Assembly: GCA_034359265.1 (NCBI GenBank) | Contig: CP136890.1 | Span: forward strand, 27,198,501 to 27,262,500 | DNA from: Canna indica | Taxonomy: Eukaryota; Streptophyta; Magnoliopsida; Zingiberales; Cannaceae | DNA length: 64,000 nucleotides | Direction of reading: 5' to 3' | Shown: one piece after another, positions 9,480 to 21,628 of the stretch | Position numbering within the stretch: position 1 is the first letter of the stretch | How the letters are laid out: each line of letters begins with the position of its first letter | Notes under the pieces: model-generated | The model's input: the letters and a program-made list of their open reading frames with translations, nothing else | What the model was told of the DNA's origin: nothing | The model's database searches: none | Program-made: the position numbers and the translations under genes

Positions 9480-10916
9480 ATGGGTAACAGTTCTCGTGCC
9501 AGTGTTGGAGGCAAAGGAACTGTAGAGATCAACTTCACATCTGGGAAGAAACTTACATTAGTTAATGTTTTGTTTGTTCCAGAAATTAGAAAGAGTCTAA
9601 TTTCTGTTTGTCTTTTGGATAGGAAAGGTTTTAAAATTTCTGTTGAGTCTAGCAAAGTAATTCTGACTAAGAATAGAGTCTTTGTTGGAAATGGTTATGA
9701 ATGTAATGACATGTACAAGTTATCTATCAATAATATAAGCAATGTTTCTATTTATTCTTGCTCTTCAATTTCTTTATGGCATAGTCGATTAGGACATGTG
9801 AATGGTAAGAACTTGAATGTTATGCATGCAATGAGACTTATAAATATTGATAGTAATAAACTTGATAAATGTGAAATTTGTGTTAGATCAAAAATTGTGA
9901 GAAAACCTTTTCCAAGGGACAAAGAGAATCACTATTATTAGATTTAATACATACTGATTTATGTGAATTAAATCTTGACTAGGGGTGGAAAGCGATATTT
10001 TATTACATTTATTGATGATGCTAGTAGATATTCATATATTTACTTGTTGAAGACAAAAGATGAAGCTTTTGCCTTCTTTAAAAAATATAAATCAGAAGTA
10101 GAAAACTAACTTGAGAAGAAGATTAAAATTCTTCGTTCTGATAGAGGCATGAAATTTTGCTCAAATGCATTTGATACCTTTTGTGAAGATAACAGTATCA
10201 TTCACCAAACTAGTGCTGCTTATACACCACAATAAAATGGTATAGCAGAAAGGAAAAATTGTACATTCCATGATATGATAAATTGTATGCTAAACCATGC
10301 AAACTTACCCTTTAATTTATGGGGAGAGGCCCTCTTGACTGCCTGCCATATACAGAATAGGATTCCTAGTTCAGTGGTGAAAACTAGTCCCTACGAGATA
10401 TGGAAAGGTAGAAAGCCTAACATAAATTATTTCAAAGTGTGGGGGTGTATTGCCTATTTCAATGTTCCAGACCCTAAAAGAACTAAATTAGGTGATAGAG
10501 CTATTAAGAGCATATTTGTAGGATATGCTATTAATAGTAAAGCTTATAGATTTCTAGACTTAGAGTCAAACACGATAACTGAGTCTAGGGATGTGGAATT
10601 CTTCGAGAATAAATTTTCAAAAGATGTTGAAAATGAAGGAACTCCCACACTTGACAAAACTAGAGGTCCTACAAGGTCTATGGTTGAGATTGGGGAACCT
10701 AGCGTTCCAGAACAACCTATAGAACCTAAAAGGAGTACTAGGGTAAGAATAGAGAAGAACTTAGATAAAGACTTCATCTCCTCTCAATCTCTGTTATTTT
10801 TGGTAGAAGGGGACCAAAATAACGAAGTGACAAATGAGATACCCTACATTTATAGTCTTGAGACTGATCCTACATCATTTAAAGAAGCTATGGCTTCTAG
10901 GGATGTTGTCTTCTGA
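9480..10916 (+). pseudogene. copia integrase region
   Basis: The zinc-binding HHCC region is seen around 9776-9895 (WHSRLGHV ... CEIC). Its open frame closes at 9939-9941, and the DDE core follows with stops: FIDDASRYSYIYLL, then ILRSDRGMKFCSNAF, then HQTSAAYTPQ-stop-NGIAERKN with the catalytic Glu. From 10275 an open segment continues (NLWGEAL, FKVWGC, IFVGYA), the usual C-terminal half of copia integrases. Family function: joins the DNA copy to host DNA. Damaged by at least four stops. Confidence 0.85.
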
Positions 10917-11876
10917 AAGGAAGCTGTTAATGATGAAATGGATTCAAAATACTTGGGTATTGACATATTTGCCAAGTGGCTCTAAACCCATAGGGTGCAA
11001 ATGGGTGTTTAGGAGAAAATATAATACCAATGGTACTATCTCTGCCTTTAAAGCTAGATTAGTAGCTAAAGGAATTAGACAAGTAGAAGGGGTTGACTAT
11101 TTTGACACTTATGCACCGGTAGCTCGGGTTACTTCCATTAGGATCCTCTTTGCCATGACTTCTCTTTATGATCTGTTTGTTCATCAAATGAATGTAAAGA
11201 CAACATTCTTGAATGACAACTTGAATGAGGAAGTGTATATGGAAAAACCCAAAGGGTTCATTGCTCCTGGTAACGAGACTAAAATGTGTAAGTTAGTCAA
11301 GTCTCTTTATGGTCTAAAACAAGCACCAAAGTAGTGGCACGAGAGATTTGATATTGCTATTTTAAACTTTGGGTTTAAATATAACAGTGCAGACAAATGC
11401 CTATATTCTAAAACCACTTCGGACTATATGGTGATAGTCTGTTTGTACGTCGATGATATGCTGATCATTAGTACAAACATGGTTGGAATAAATGAGACTA
11501 AAATGTATCTATCCTCTGTCTTTAAGATGAAAGACTTGGGTGAAGTAGATACTATTTTAGGTATCAAAGTGAGAAAACATAATGAAGATTTTGTATTAAG
11601 TCAATCCCATTATATTGAGAAAGTAATCTCTAAATTTAGTCACCTCGAGATCAAGGAGGTGAACACTCCTTTTGACAGTGGTTTGAAACTATAAAAAAAT
11701 ACTAGTAGAGCTATTGCTCAGCTAGAGTACGCAAGTGCTATTGGTAGCCTTATGTACGCTATGCACTGCACTAGGCCAGATATTTTTTTTGCAATTTCTA
11801 AACTCAGTAGATACACAAGCAAACCAAACATTGATCACTGGAAAGCTATTAGTACGATACTTGGGTACCTTAAGAG
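10917..11876 (+). pseudogene. copia reverse transcriptase region
   Basis: Motifs appear in order: KPIGCKWVFRRKYN, ARLVAKG, DTYAPVARVTSIR, KSLYGLKQAPK-stop-WHERF, and the catalytic centre VCLYVDDMLIIS near 11431-11466, then GIKVRKH and [21 protein letters not shown]. Two stops break the frame (11332-11334 and 11692-11694). The domain is cut at 11876 by the inner element; the last codons before the break read GYLK, and the frame resumes in phase after 18765. Confidence 0.88.
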
Positions 11877-13373
11877 TGTAGTCGAAATGGAAACACTAGA
11901 GGGGGGTGAATAGTGTGTTTACTAATTCTATTAGCCTAAATTCTTGTTTTAATCATTTTCTTGATTAGTTAGGCTAAGCACGATTGAACGATTAGATACA
12001 GAAGCTATAAATGATAAAGCAATTAAACACAACCAAATATAATAATTACAAATACAAGATTTATAGTGGTTCGGTCCCAATGTCTGCTCCACTACCTAAG
12101 CACCTCGCTTAGGATTTTCACACTACTTTTACTAGATTAATTCAATTTCCCTTACACATAAGACTTTTCACCGAAGAGTCTCACTCTCGACCTAAGGTAC
12201 TTCCACACCCGAAAGTCTCCGCCTTCTTATCGAGAGCACTCTTCCACCTCAACCCTAAGGGATAACTAAACTAATCCAAGTAAACACTAAGTTTACACAA
12301 GTGGTTTTACACCTGACACTAGGTAACCACTTCCACACAAGAAGACCTAACACTCGGTCTTCGTACAAACTCACAAATCAAATAAAGATGTGTTCAAATA
12401 AATAGTTAAAAATACAATCAAAAGAGCTAAGAGATTAAACCAAAGAGTAATGCTCCTTTGCAAGCCTTTGGCGCCTTCAACTCGTCAAGAGGTAGAGCTT
12501 GATCAAAACTCGAGTTGAGCCCAGCTTGTGCGCTTGAAGAAGATGTTCGAGGAAACAACAGAGCACAAGCAGTTCCTCTTTTGGAAGGCTTAAATCTTCC
12601 TCTTAATTGCTTAATTAAATCTGTAGAAGTCAAGGAAGGAAGTTTAGAGGGGTTAGATGAAGTATATTTATACCCTCTCGAAGAAATGATAGCTCAATAG
12701 ATAGTTTTCTATCCGTTATAGGTCGTCCATCGATTGGTCGGTTGACCGACCGATCGACTGGTCATTCAATCGCTGCTTTCTCTCTGTGGTCGGTCGCCTA
12801 GACGCAAGATCTCCTGATCCCGCATTCAGTCGACTAGTCGGTCAACCGACGCGATCTTGCATCTGCGAGTATCCTCAGTTCGGTCGATCGATTAGTCGAC
12901 CGACAGGCTTACTGCTTATTTTCGGCCTCCGTCGGTCGACCGAAGTAGCCACTGCCTATTTTCGGTAGTGTTTGGTCGACCGACAAAGCTATTGCCTTTT
13001 TCTTACCATGTTCGGTCGATCGCCGGGTCGATCAAATTTAGGCTGAATTTTATTTTTTAGCCTAGTTTTCTTGTGCGCTTCATTTTCGGGCTCTGGCTTT
13101 CAACAAACATCATCTTGGAGAGCTTTCCATGTTATCTTTGAGCTCGTCCAATACGTCTTTGGTGCGCACGTTGATCTTCGAGAAATTCCACGGCGAACTC
13201 GAGCGCGACGATCAATGTCCTTTTGATTTTTCGATTTCTTCCGATTTATTCGATCAAGGACATCGAACGCTAATTGGTATGGAACCTGAAAGATTTCTCG
13301 ACAAAATATTAGTTCTATGTTTGTTATCATCAAAACCGAGATTAAGACTAAGGTTGAAAACCTAAAGCCAACA
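11877..13373 (-). repeat. 3' LTR (element orientation) of the inner element, complete
   Basis: About 1.5 kb. Bases 12508-13373 align with 17920-18765. The stretch 12720-13030 is dense in variants of the palindrome GGTCGACC and half-sites GGTCG/CGACC, which could fold extensively; the same density occurs at 18120-18420 in the other LTR. A small open frame at 12515-12700 recurs at 17929 but has no known motif. Confidence 0.85.
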
Positions 13374-16300
13374 ATCTCCCCCTTTTTGATGATGACAAAC
13401 ATCCTTAAGAAAAAATATATATATATATTAAAGCATATAGGATATCAACTAAGGGATTTCTCCCCATATCAACATGTATATCTATATAATTAAACTCCCC
13501 CTATCTATATGCATGGATTTTCTATATTTTCCTCCAATTTACCTATAATTTACTCCTCAATTTTCTTATACTTTTCTCCTCCTTTATACCTATACTCTTC
13601 TCTCCCTTTTGACATCAATCAAAAAGGGCAAGAAAGGTCAATCTAGTCAAAGGGATGAAAAACAAATATATTTTTGTGAAGTTGAGACTCTAAAGTTATT
13701 TTTCATGAAACATGACAATCTCAACCAAGGGATGGAAAACAAATATTTAATATGAAACTTAAATCATACATGAAAATAAAATTGATAGAATTCAAAACTA
13801 AATCATGTATGTACTCAATTATGAATGTACTCATATCTTTTTTATGACATTTTTAGATTTCATTCAAACTTTCAAAATACCAAGATATGGTTATTTAACT
13901 CATGTATATCAAGTTTGAGGTGAAACTAATGTTATTTAATCAAACTATGAACTTAGCACATTTTCATTTGAAATGAGCATGAAAACATGAAAATGCTAAG
14001 TATCAAATTTTGCTATCTACTCATGTTTTCTCAAACTTAGACATCTAGACATCAAACATGAGATAATGTAAGTCTATGAAGCAAGTTTGGACTTAAGATG
14101 AAATTTTTAAGTTGCTTTGTTGACTTAGGTCAACCTATACTTCATGAAAAAATCAAACTTTGAATCTATACAAAATCATATTTTCGATGAAAAAATTTGG
14201 TACCAATTTTTGGATAAAAATTTTGATACCAAATATTGAATGGTCATTTGAAATGCATGAATAAGATTTAAACTCAAAAGAATTCTCAAAGACCATTTTT
14301 CATCCTATATTGATTTTAATAAATAAAAGGATATTTCTAGTTATCATCCAAAATATCAAAATTATTTCTAGGAATGATTTTACTCAAGAAATTATATGAA
14401 TGATATTAGAAATGAAATCCAAATGGTATACACAAGGTTTCATTTGAAGTTTTTGAAAAAAAAATCAAAGTATCGAAAAAATTGATATTTCAAATAAGTG
14501 ATACTTTGTGTTTCCGAAATCCGACTTCAAAATTCCATTTTATATCATATTCTTGATGAAACTTTTTGAAAATTTTACTAATAAAACTAGTTTTTTCAGT
14601 GAATGTGCAGTTTCAAGAATCTTCTGAAAATAATTTTTCTATATTTATCTAGAAATAACTGAAATTGATACCAATTGTAGGTTGAAATTGTATTTTTGTA
14701 ATTTTTAGTTATTCTTAAAATTTCTTTAATTTTCATTCAAACTTTCATGACACCACATGATGGTCATGTAAAGAGCATATGTCAAGTTTGAAATAAAAAT
14801 TATGTCCTTACGTCAAGATATCAACCTAACATGGTTTCATTCAAAACTAGTTTTTATGAAACTTGCTAAGTTTCAATCTTAATATTTACTCATAATTTTT
14901 CAAACTTAAACCTATGGATACCTAACATGAGTAAATCTAAACATCCCCAAATATGGATTGAAAATGAGATCTTTAAGTCAACTCGTTGACTTGGGTCAAC
15001 TTGGTTCAAAAGAGGTAAGCATGAATTGACCTCTATATCATTTTATCTATATCCATATGAATTTTTCATTTTAAGTGCTTAGAAATATGTCATACCTATT
15101 TCTAAACATGTTTATGAAGTTTGGACTTAAAATGAAATGCCTAAGTCGATTTATTGACTTGAGTCCAACTTTTCAAGCTTAAGTCATCTAAATTGACTTT
15201 GTTTTCAATTTGCTCAATCTCTTATGAATTTTCAATTTTAAGCAAATACAACTAATCATTAACACACATAAACATGTTCATCAAATTTTTAACTTAAGAT
15301 GAAGTCTCTAAAGAAAAGTATTAACCTAGTTCAATTTCATAAATATCATGATATCATGAAATAGCTAAGTTATCAAGATTTTTCTTACTCATGAAGATTC
15401 AAATATTTATCATGCAAAATCAATCATGAGTATATAGAGACATCATTAAAGCATGGATATTCAATTATTTTACTAAAATTTTTGCAAAATTAAATTCATA
15501 CATTATTCTTAGAAATTTTGCCAAACTTTTTCATTTCATTTTCCATTAGCTTTTAGATAGCATAACCTTCCATTTACATTCACAACTTGCATGTAGACTT
15601 CATTAGTAGACAATGAAATTAAGGCTACTAGCAAGCTAACATACTAAATAGCAAATGTTCAATACAAAGTTTCATTTAAAAATCTTAACCTATGCTAGAT
15701 AGCAGAGATTCATTTTAAATGAGTATACCATGATATCAAAATGAATCTAATTAAGGGATCTTAAGATGTGAACCATTTGAGGAATAAGATCTCTAGGTAT
15801 GTTTAACTAGTTTGGACTTAAAAGAATATCTCTAATAGTAAGTATCAACCTAGAGCAAGTTTCATTTGATAAAATTTGCCTAAGTGCTAAAATTCTACAT
15901 ACTCATGGGAATTCAAGAGTTTAACATGTGATTACCATCATGAGTATAGAGACATAATTTAATCTTAAACATTGAGGTATAACCCTAAGATTTGGAATTT
16001 ATCATAGTTATACCTTATACTTGAAAATTTAGCCAAACTAATCTTTTTCATTCTAATTTTTTTAAAGCCTTTCATTTTATCATAACTTGCAAGCAATATT
16101 CATTAGTAGGATAATGAGAATATAATTATTAGCAAGTTATCAAACTAAGTAGCAAAGAGAGAGATGAATTATCGATATCAATCTACTTTGTTAAATAGTT
16201 TCAAAATAAATTATTGTGAATTCGAAACGAATTAAGAGATCTCAAAATATAAAATTTTAAAAAATAAGATTTCAAACCCTTCCTATTGGTTGAAACCGAA

Positions 16301-16615
16301 AGACCATAATTAGCCTAGGATTTAAAACCGCAAGGTCGCTTAGGATCATTACAGGCCACATAGGTCTTCGAGGAGACCGAAAATCAAAAATCAAAATCAT
16401 TTTTGAAAGCATATCATGAGCGACAAATCTTCTTAATATTAAGCATATATCAAGACTCCAACTCTAATTTAATCAAGTAAGTATAGAAGATGATACCAAA
16501 GAATTTGATGCCAACTTTACCATAGGCATTCTAGTTTAGATAAAGACTTTGAAATTGCAACCATGTAGGGATCCTTCCTTCAAATCATAGGTCAACTTCA
16601 ATTCTTCAATCACAT
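13374..16615 (-). other. Long non-coding internal region of the inner element
   Basis: About 3.2 kb, AT-rich, no open frame of note. Phrases such as AGTTTGGACTTAARATGAA and TTGACTTRGGTCAAC recur imperfectly (near 14080, 14980, 15120, 15290, 15800), suggesting old internal duplications. The polypurine tract lies at the low-coordinate end (13374-13392). This long, pol-free interior is what characterises LARD-type elements. Confidence 0.6.
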
Positions 16616-17916
16616 TTACTCTTGTGTGGTAGCTCCCCCTACAAGAGAATATGAGACTTTTGGTACCCAAATTACTTTGGGTCCTTGGGGGTGAGTTGAC
16701 CTAGGAATCCAAAGTGTCTTAACTACACTTGGATTTTTTTTGAATGCACAATCATAAATAGCATGACCAAAAATACCACAACAAAAATAATGTTCATTAA
16801 ATTTCTTTTTGTTTTTGCTATGGACATGAGGTTTAAAGTTAGAATGCTTAACATGTGAAATATTATGAGCATGAGCATTCTTGTAAACATCACTCCTCTT
16901 CTTATGATCACGAGGTTTAAAGGTAGAATGTTTACATGAAATTTAACATTAGCATGAACATTCCTTTTTGAAAAATCATTTCTATTAACATTCTTAAATG
17001 AGGAAATATTTTTCATTTCATTCATTTTCTTGTTTAGGTTTAGAATCTCATTTTTCAAATTAACCGTGGAGTTGTGTAAAGCATGCATTTGAGATTTCAA
17101 CATATAACTTTCTTTTTTGATTTTTGAGTTTTCATTTTTCAAAATCTCATTCTCAATTTTGAAATCATTTTTCAAGTTTTCATTTTCAAGCTTTAAGTCC
17201 TTAACCTCAAGTTTCAACATATCATGACAAGGATCCAATGAGCTAGATTTTAATTTTTTATTTTTTAATTCTAGAGCATGCACATGTGAACTAAGTCTAG
17301 AATTCTCATTTCTAAGCATTTTATTTTCCTTATCCTTTTTCAAGAGCAAAGCATACATGATTTTATACTCATCCATCAATTCATCAAAATCATGAGAGCT
17401 ATATGAGTTAATGCTATCATTATTATTAACATGACTAGAAGAAGTGGAGTGTACCTCATTGTTATCATTCATGAGGCATTCTCTTGAGATGGATTCATGG
17501 TCATGAAAGGAGGATGCTTCACTTGAGTGGGATGATGTGAAAGCATTCGACCTCTTCTTTGCCTTGTTCTTCATAGTAGGGCAGTTCTTCCTTACTTGCC
17601 TTTTTTCTTGGCACATATGACAAATCACATTCCTTTTTCGATTTGTTGTGCTCTTATGACTAGAGGCACTATGGGCTTCAAAAACCATATTAGTAATGAG
17701 TGGATGACAATTGTCATCACTCCCCTCATCAAATGTATTGACCTCTTCGGTTTTTGCATAATTATAAAGCATGTTTAAAGTAGCCCAGATATCGAATGCA
17801 GAAGTACAATGCATGATTTTCTCAAACACATTATTTTCCAAATAACAAAATAAGCAATTTGTAGCTTTAACATTTAACTCAAACATGCTAATTTGTTCTT
17901 CGGTTCATGCATCCAT
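16616..17916 (-). pseudogene. copia gag of the inner element, N-terminally truncated
   Basis: Minus-strand protein begins in mid capsid domain: MFELNVKATNCLFCYL and IWATLNMLYNYA match the plant copia gag pattern. A zinc knuckle CHMCQEKRQVRKNC follows, with Gln in place of His. A long coiled-coil rich in KLENENLKND-type heptads comes next. A second knuckle-like segment ends in GHAIYDC, and the end (PQGPKVIWVPKV) is the usual gag-protease junction. The frame shifts near 16930-16860 between the coiled coil and the last part. Deletion has joined the LTR directly to the middle of gag at about 17917. Confidence 0.8.
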
Positions 17917-18765
17917 TTTTAACCCGAGTTGAGCCCAACTTGTGCGCTTGAAGAATATGTACGCAAAAACAACAGAGCGCAAGCAGTTCCTCTTTTGGAA
18001 GGCTTAAATCTTCATCTTAATTGCTCAATTAAATATGTAGAAGTCAAGGAAGGATGTTTAGTGGGGTTAGATGAAGTATACTTATACCCTCTTGAAGAAA
18101 CGACATCTCAATGGATAGTTTTCTATTCGTTGCAGGCCGCCGATCGATTGGTCGGTCGACCAATCGATCGACTGGTCATTCGACCGCTACTTTCTCTCAG
18201 TGGTCGGTCGATCGACGGGTCGACCGCCCAAATGCAAGATCTCCCGATCCCGCATTCGGTCGACCAGTCAGTCGATCGACGCGATCTTGCGTCTGGGGAT
18301 ATCCTCAGTTCGATCGACTAATAGGCTTATTGCCTATTTTCGTCTTCTGTCAGTCGACCGACCGGTCGACCGAAGTATCCACTGCCTATTTTTGGTAGTG
18401 TTTGATCGACCGACAAAGCTACTGCCTTGAATTTTATTTTTCAGCCTGGTTTTCTTGCGCGCTTCATTTTCGGGTTCTGGCTTTCAACGAGCATCATCTT
18501 AGAGAGCTTTCCATGTTATCTTTGAGCTCGTCCAATACGTCTTTGGTGCGCACGTTGATCTTCGAGAAATTCCACGGCGAACTCGAGCGTGATGATCAAT
18601 GTCCTTTTGATTTTTCGATTTCTTCTTATTTATCCGATCGAGGACATCGAACGCTAATTGATATGGAACCTAAAAGATTTCTCGACGAAATATTAGTTCT
18701 ATGTTTGTTATCATCTAAACCGAGATTAAGAGATTAAGACCAATATTAAAAACCTAAAGCCAACA
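17917..18765 (-). repeat. 5' LTR (element orientation) of the inner element, truncated
   Basis: Aligns with 12508-13373 and ends at the same CCTAAAGCCAACA. The portion matching 11877-12507 is absent, as is any primer-binding site, so a deletion of at least the LTR end, leader and gag start has occurred. Confidence 0.85.
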
Positions 18766-19260
18766 AAGATGACTAGTAGCTTGCGTTTGTTCTATGCTAA
18801 GTTCCCTAGTGTGTTGGAAGGGTACTCTGATGCGAGCTAGATAAATAGTGTAGGAGATAATCGGCTCACAAGTGGGTGGATTTTCACTCTTGCCGGTGGG
18901 GCTATTTCTTGGGCAAGCAAGAAACAGACGTGTATCTCTCATTCCACTATGAAATTTGAATTCATAGCTCTAGCTTAAGCTGGACGGGAGGCTGAGTGGA
19001 TAAGAAATATGTTTTGGACATAGATCTTTGACCAAGTCCAATGCCTTCCATTTCACTATATTGTGATAGTGAAGCCACGCAATCAAAAGCGTATAACGTT
19101 ACCTAGAATGGTAAGTCTAGATATATTGGTCTAAGACATGAGTTTGTGAGAGAATTAATACAAGATGATATTATAACAATTGTCTATGTAAAGTCAAGTA
19201 AAAACTTGGCAGACCCGCTTACTGAGCCTCTGACGAGAGACTTAATAAGTTTGACTATAT
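18766..19260 (+). pseudogene. copia RNase H region of the outer element
   Basis: In phase with the RT part once the inner element and one target duplication are removed. Motifs: VLEGYSDAS (first catalytic Asp), GGAISWASKKQTCISHST, then FEFIALA-stop-AGREAEW, the typical copia RNase H run, followed by frameshifted sequence of the ADxLTKPL-type end near 19200-19250. Several stops. Confidence 0.85.
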
Positions 19261-19822
19261 GAGATATGAGACTTAAACCACTGAGTTAGGGGTGATAGAT
19301 ACCCAACCTATCCTCTAGGTCACCCTTAGTTTATAGGTTTAATGGGAAAAACGAGTCACAGTTGTTGGCTACATCACTATCTTGTGGTCTCATATGTAGT
19401 ATTATGATAGTAGTGATTGTTGCGTGACTAAGGATGAGCAATGCTCTTAACAAAGTGCTGCACTTATAGCAACAGAAGTGCTAGAGAAACACTTTGCCTA
19501 TATGAACTAGAAGTGGTGTCGCTTCTTATAGAGAGTTGTGGTTTACTCTCTTAGAGGTTCATGAAACATGATATTGCGCATAGCCGTAATAGAGCAAAGC
19601 AATATGATTGGTCAACTTAGAGAGTGAATTGTTTGTGTGTGATAATTCTGGTTGTGTCATAAAAGAGTAGAGGTTTAATCTACGGACACTGTCAACTCCG
19701 ACACAGCTTTGAAATGTTTACACTAAGGGAATGTTTAATGATTCGTCACACATTTTTCTATTCAAATAATTCTTGGAGATGATTTATTTGGTCAAATGTA
19801 GTTTTCCAAATAAGTGGGGGAT
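19261..19822 (+). other. 3' untranslated spacer and polypurine tract of the outer copia element
   Basis: No coding sequence. It ends with AAATAAGTGGGGGAT, the standard copia polypurine tract, directly before the TGTTGAAATG start of the 3' LTR. Confidence 0.75.
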
Positions 19823-21082
19823 TGTTGAAATGCACCTATTTGAAGCTTATTTTTATTTAATTTTGAGTAACTTATTTATTCAATTATTGATGTAATTTAA
19901 GAGAATTAAAAGGTGCAATAGATAGTCTAATATGAGAGGTTTAATGGAAAAAAAAATTATACAGTTCAAGTAGGAATTATATAATCAAGTTTTATATGCC
20001 CAAGAAGGGGTATATGAAGAGGTGCATTCATGTTGTTTGCGAAAACTAGGCTTTAGTCCCACATGGAAAAATATGCTAATTTTATATTAGTTTATAAGCA
20101 TTAGCGTGTATGCTTAATTACTTGTGTGGACAAAGTGGAAGGTCAAGAGACGACATTAGGACGGGATTTGGAAGATCCAAAACTAAAAACATCGGTATTT
20201 GCTAGCAACTCCATAATGGAGGCAATCAATCAATATAGATTGATTCGAAATCTGACTCAAATCCAATATAGCACCTATGGGTGCATAAGAAATGTATCTA
20301 ATCGATTCTTTTTAATGAATAGATCCGATCGCAACTTCGAATATGGAATTCAAAGGGATCAAATAGGAAACGAGACTCTGAATCATATAACTATAATGAA
20401 ATATACGATGAACCAACATTTATCGAATTTGAAAAGGAGTCAGAAGAAATGGTTTGATCCTCTTATTTCTCGAACCGGGGGATCCATGAATTGGGATCCT
20501 GATGTATATAGATACAAATGGTCCAATGGGAGCAAGAATTTCCAGGAACATTTGAAATATTTCGTTTCTGAACAGAAGAACCGTTTTCAAGTAGTGTTCG
20601 ATCGGTTACGTATTAATCACCGTACCGCACAGGGCGCGAGCACGTCACAAAGTCGCATTGGCGCTTTTAGGCGCACTTTGCACTGAGCCAACCTTTTTGT
20701 AGGGTCTGACCTTGATTCGAATTTGAACCTAGTGACTGTTAGAATTCAACAGTTACATGAATTAGATCACTCAATATTTGATTAATTGGTGAGTTAATTT
20801 CGAGATATTTTGCTCATTAAACAAATTGACAGTTGCTAATTCTTAATCATGAGCATCAATTTCGAAATTAACTATGAATTAATCTATATAAATCAACCTC
20901 GAAATTTACATAATCTATTTGAAAATTTCTCTCATTCTTATTTTTTTTTCTATTTGTTGCAACCTTTCAAGAGTGCTTGATCAATCCTGGAGGTGTATTG
21001 CTACGGGGTAATAGAGACCTTAAGGACATAGATCACCCGTCAACCTCTTGATCTTCTCTGATTCCACTTATAATATCCAACA
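19823..21082 (+). repeat. 3' LTR of the outer copia element (1260 bp, with plastid insert)
   Basis: Same ends as the 5' LTR. It is longer because 20161-20619 is chloroplast ycf2 sequence; without it the LTR is about 800 bp. It also lacks most of the GCACTTT array and adjoining GC-rich bases found at 7942-8022. Confidence 0.9.
20161..20619 (+). pseudogene. ycf2: Chloroplast ycf2 fragment inside the 3' LTR
   Basis: The frame 20126-20686 is open across the whole insert. Its middle ([54 protein letters not shown] segments) is recognisable as the plastid Ycf2 protein, a large inverted-repeat-encoded subunit of the chloroplast motor/FtsH-like complex. About 150 of more than 2000 codons are present. 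The first and last codons of the open frame come from the LTR. Little decay is visible, so transfer is fairly recent. It is nuclear plastid DNA, not a functional gene. Confidence 0.9.
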
Positions 21083-21087
21083 AGAAT

Positions 21088-21545
21088 ATTGATACTTCTG
21101 TTCGTCTTAAAAGGAGTTAAATGTGCTTTTTTTACTATTTGTAGGAATTCAAATGGAAGGCTATTCTATGCTTCTACTATTTTTAATCAATATGCTTCTA
21201 TTATTGTGAATGAGGGACTGTAAAACTTGCAATAGATGAAGCTGAGAAATTAAATCAAAAAAGAATTATTATTAAATTTGATTTAAATAATGTTATTGAG
21301 ATGTGTAATAAGAATTTAACTATACCTTGGCCGGTTAAAAATATAATTAATAATATTCTTTTGTATGCAGACAATTTTGAGAAAATAATTTTACATCGTA
21401 TTAGTAGAAAGATGAATAGAGTTATAGACTGGCTAGCATGCTATGCCATAAGTATGAAGAGAAATTTTGGATGAGATCATGATTGGGGTTAATGTTGTTA
21501 TGAGACCGTAGTTATTTGCTTGATTAATTATACTTAATTAGTTTT
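21088..21545 (+). pseudogene. LINE remnant, part 2 (RNase H domain and tail)
   Basis: Plus-strand frame around 21235-21430 reads DEAEKLNQKRIIIKFDLNN ... IPWPVKNIINNILL, the RVT_3-type RNase H domain of plant LINEs. It continues 6885-7540 in the same orientation across the copia insertion. A T-rich run and AAAAA near 21541-21562 may mark the end of the LINE. Confidence 0.7.
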
Positions 21546-21585
21546 TTTTTTTTGAGAAAAAATAATATTTATTTTGAATATTAAA

Positions 21586-21588
<3 letters not shown>

Positions 21589-21627
<39 letters not shown>
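21589..21627. repeat. (AT)n microsatellite
   Basis: About 39 bases of uninterrupted AT dinucleotides, upstream of the IMP4 promoter. Confidence 0.95.

Positions 21628-21628
<1 letters not shown>

Larger units (their letters stand above)
11877..18765 (-). mobile_element. Inner copia-type, gag-only (LARD-like) retrotransposon in reverse orientation
   Basis: The two LTRs face the minus strand. On that strand the element starts TGTTGGCTTTAGG at 18765 and ends CGACTACA at 11877. Flanking 5-mers AAGAG (11872-11876) and AAGAT (18766-18770) look like a target duplication with one change. A polypurine tract AAAAAGGGGGAGATTG borders the LTR at 13373. The only coding sequence is gag. The 5' LTR has lost its last ~630 bp together with the primer site and the start of gag. 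Without protease, integrase or RT it must have relied on a related element. Confidence 0.85.
7541..21082 (+). mobile_element. Ty1/copia LTR retrotransposon (outer element), degenerate
   Basis: Bounded by LTRs at 7541-8412 and 19823-21082 and flanked by a perfect 5-bp target duplication AGAAT (7536-7540 and 21083-21087). The first base pair of the 5' LTR is mutated (TATTGAAATG versus TGTTGAAATG in the 3' LTR). Domains run in copia order: gag, protease, integrase, reverse transcriptase, RNase H. Nearly every domain carries stops, so it is inactive. An inner element (11877-18765) sits between RT and RNase H. The 3' LTR has gained plastid ycf2 sequence. It inserted in a LINE. Confidence 0.92.

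Noticed and set aside
13129..13365. Open frame shared by both LTRs of the inner element (also 18402-18737)
   Set aside because: Sharing follows from the LTR duplication itself; the frame is opposite in strand to the element and shows no domain.
20126..20686. 186-codon open frame as a nuclear protein gene
   Set aside because: Its core is plastid ycf2 and its ends are LTR sequence; there is no nuclear promoter evidence beyond the LTR and no complete protein.
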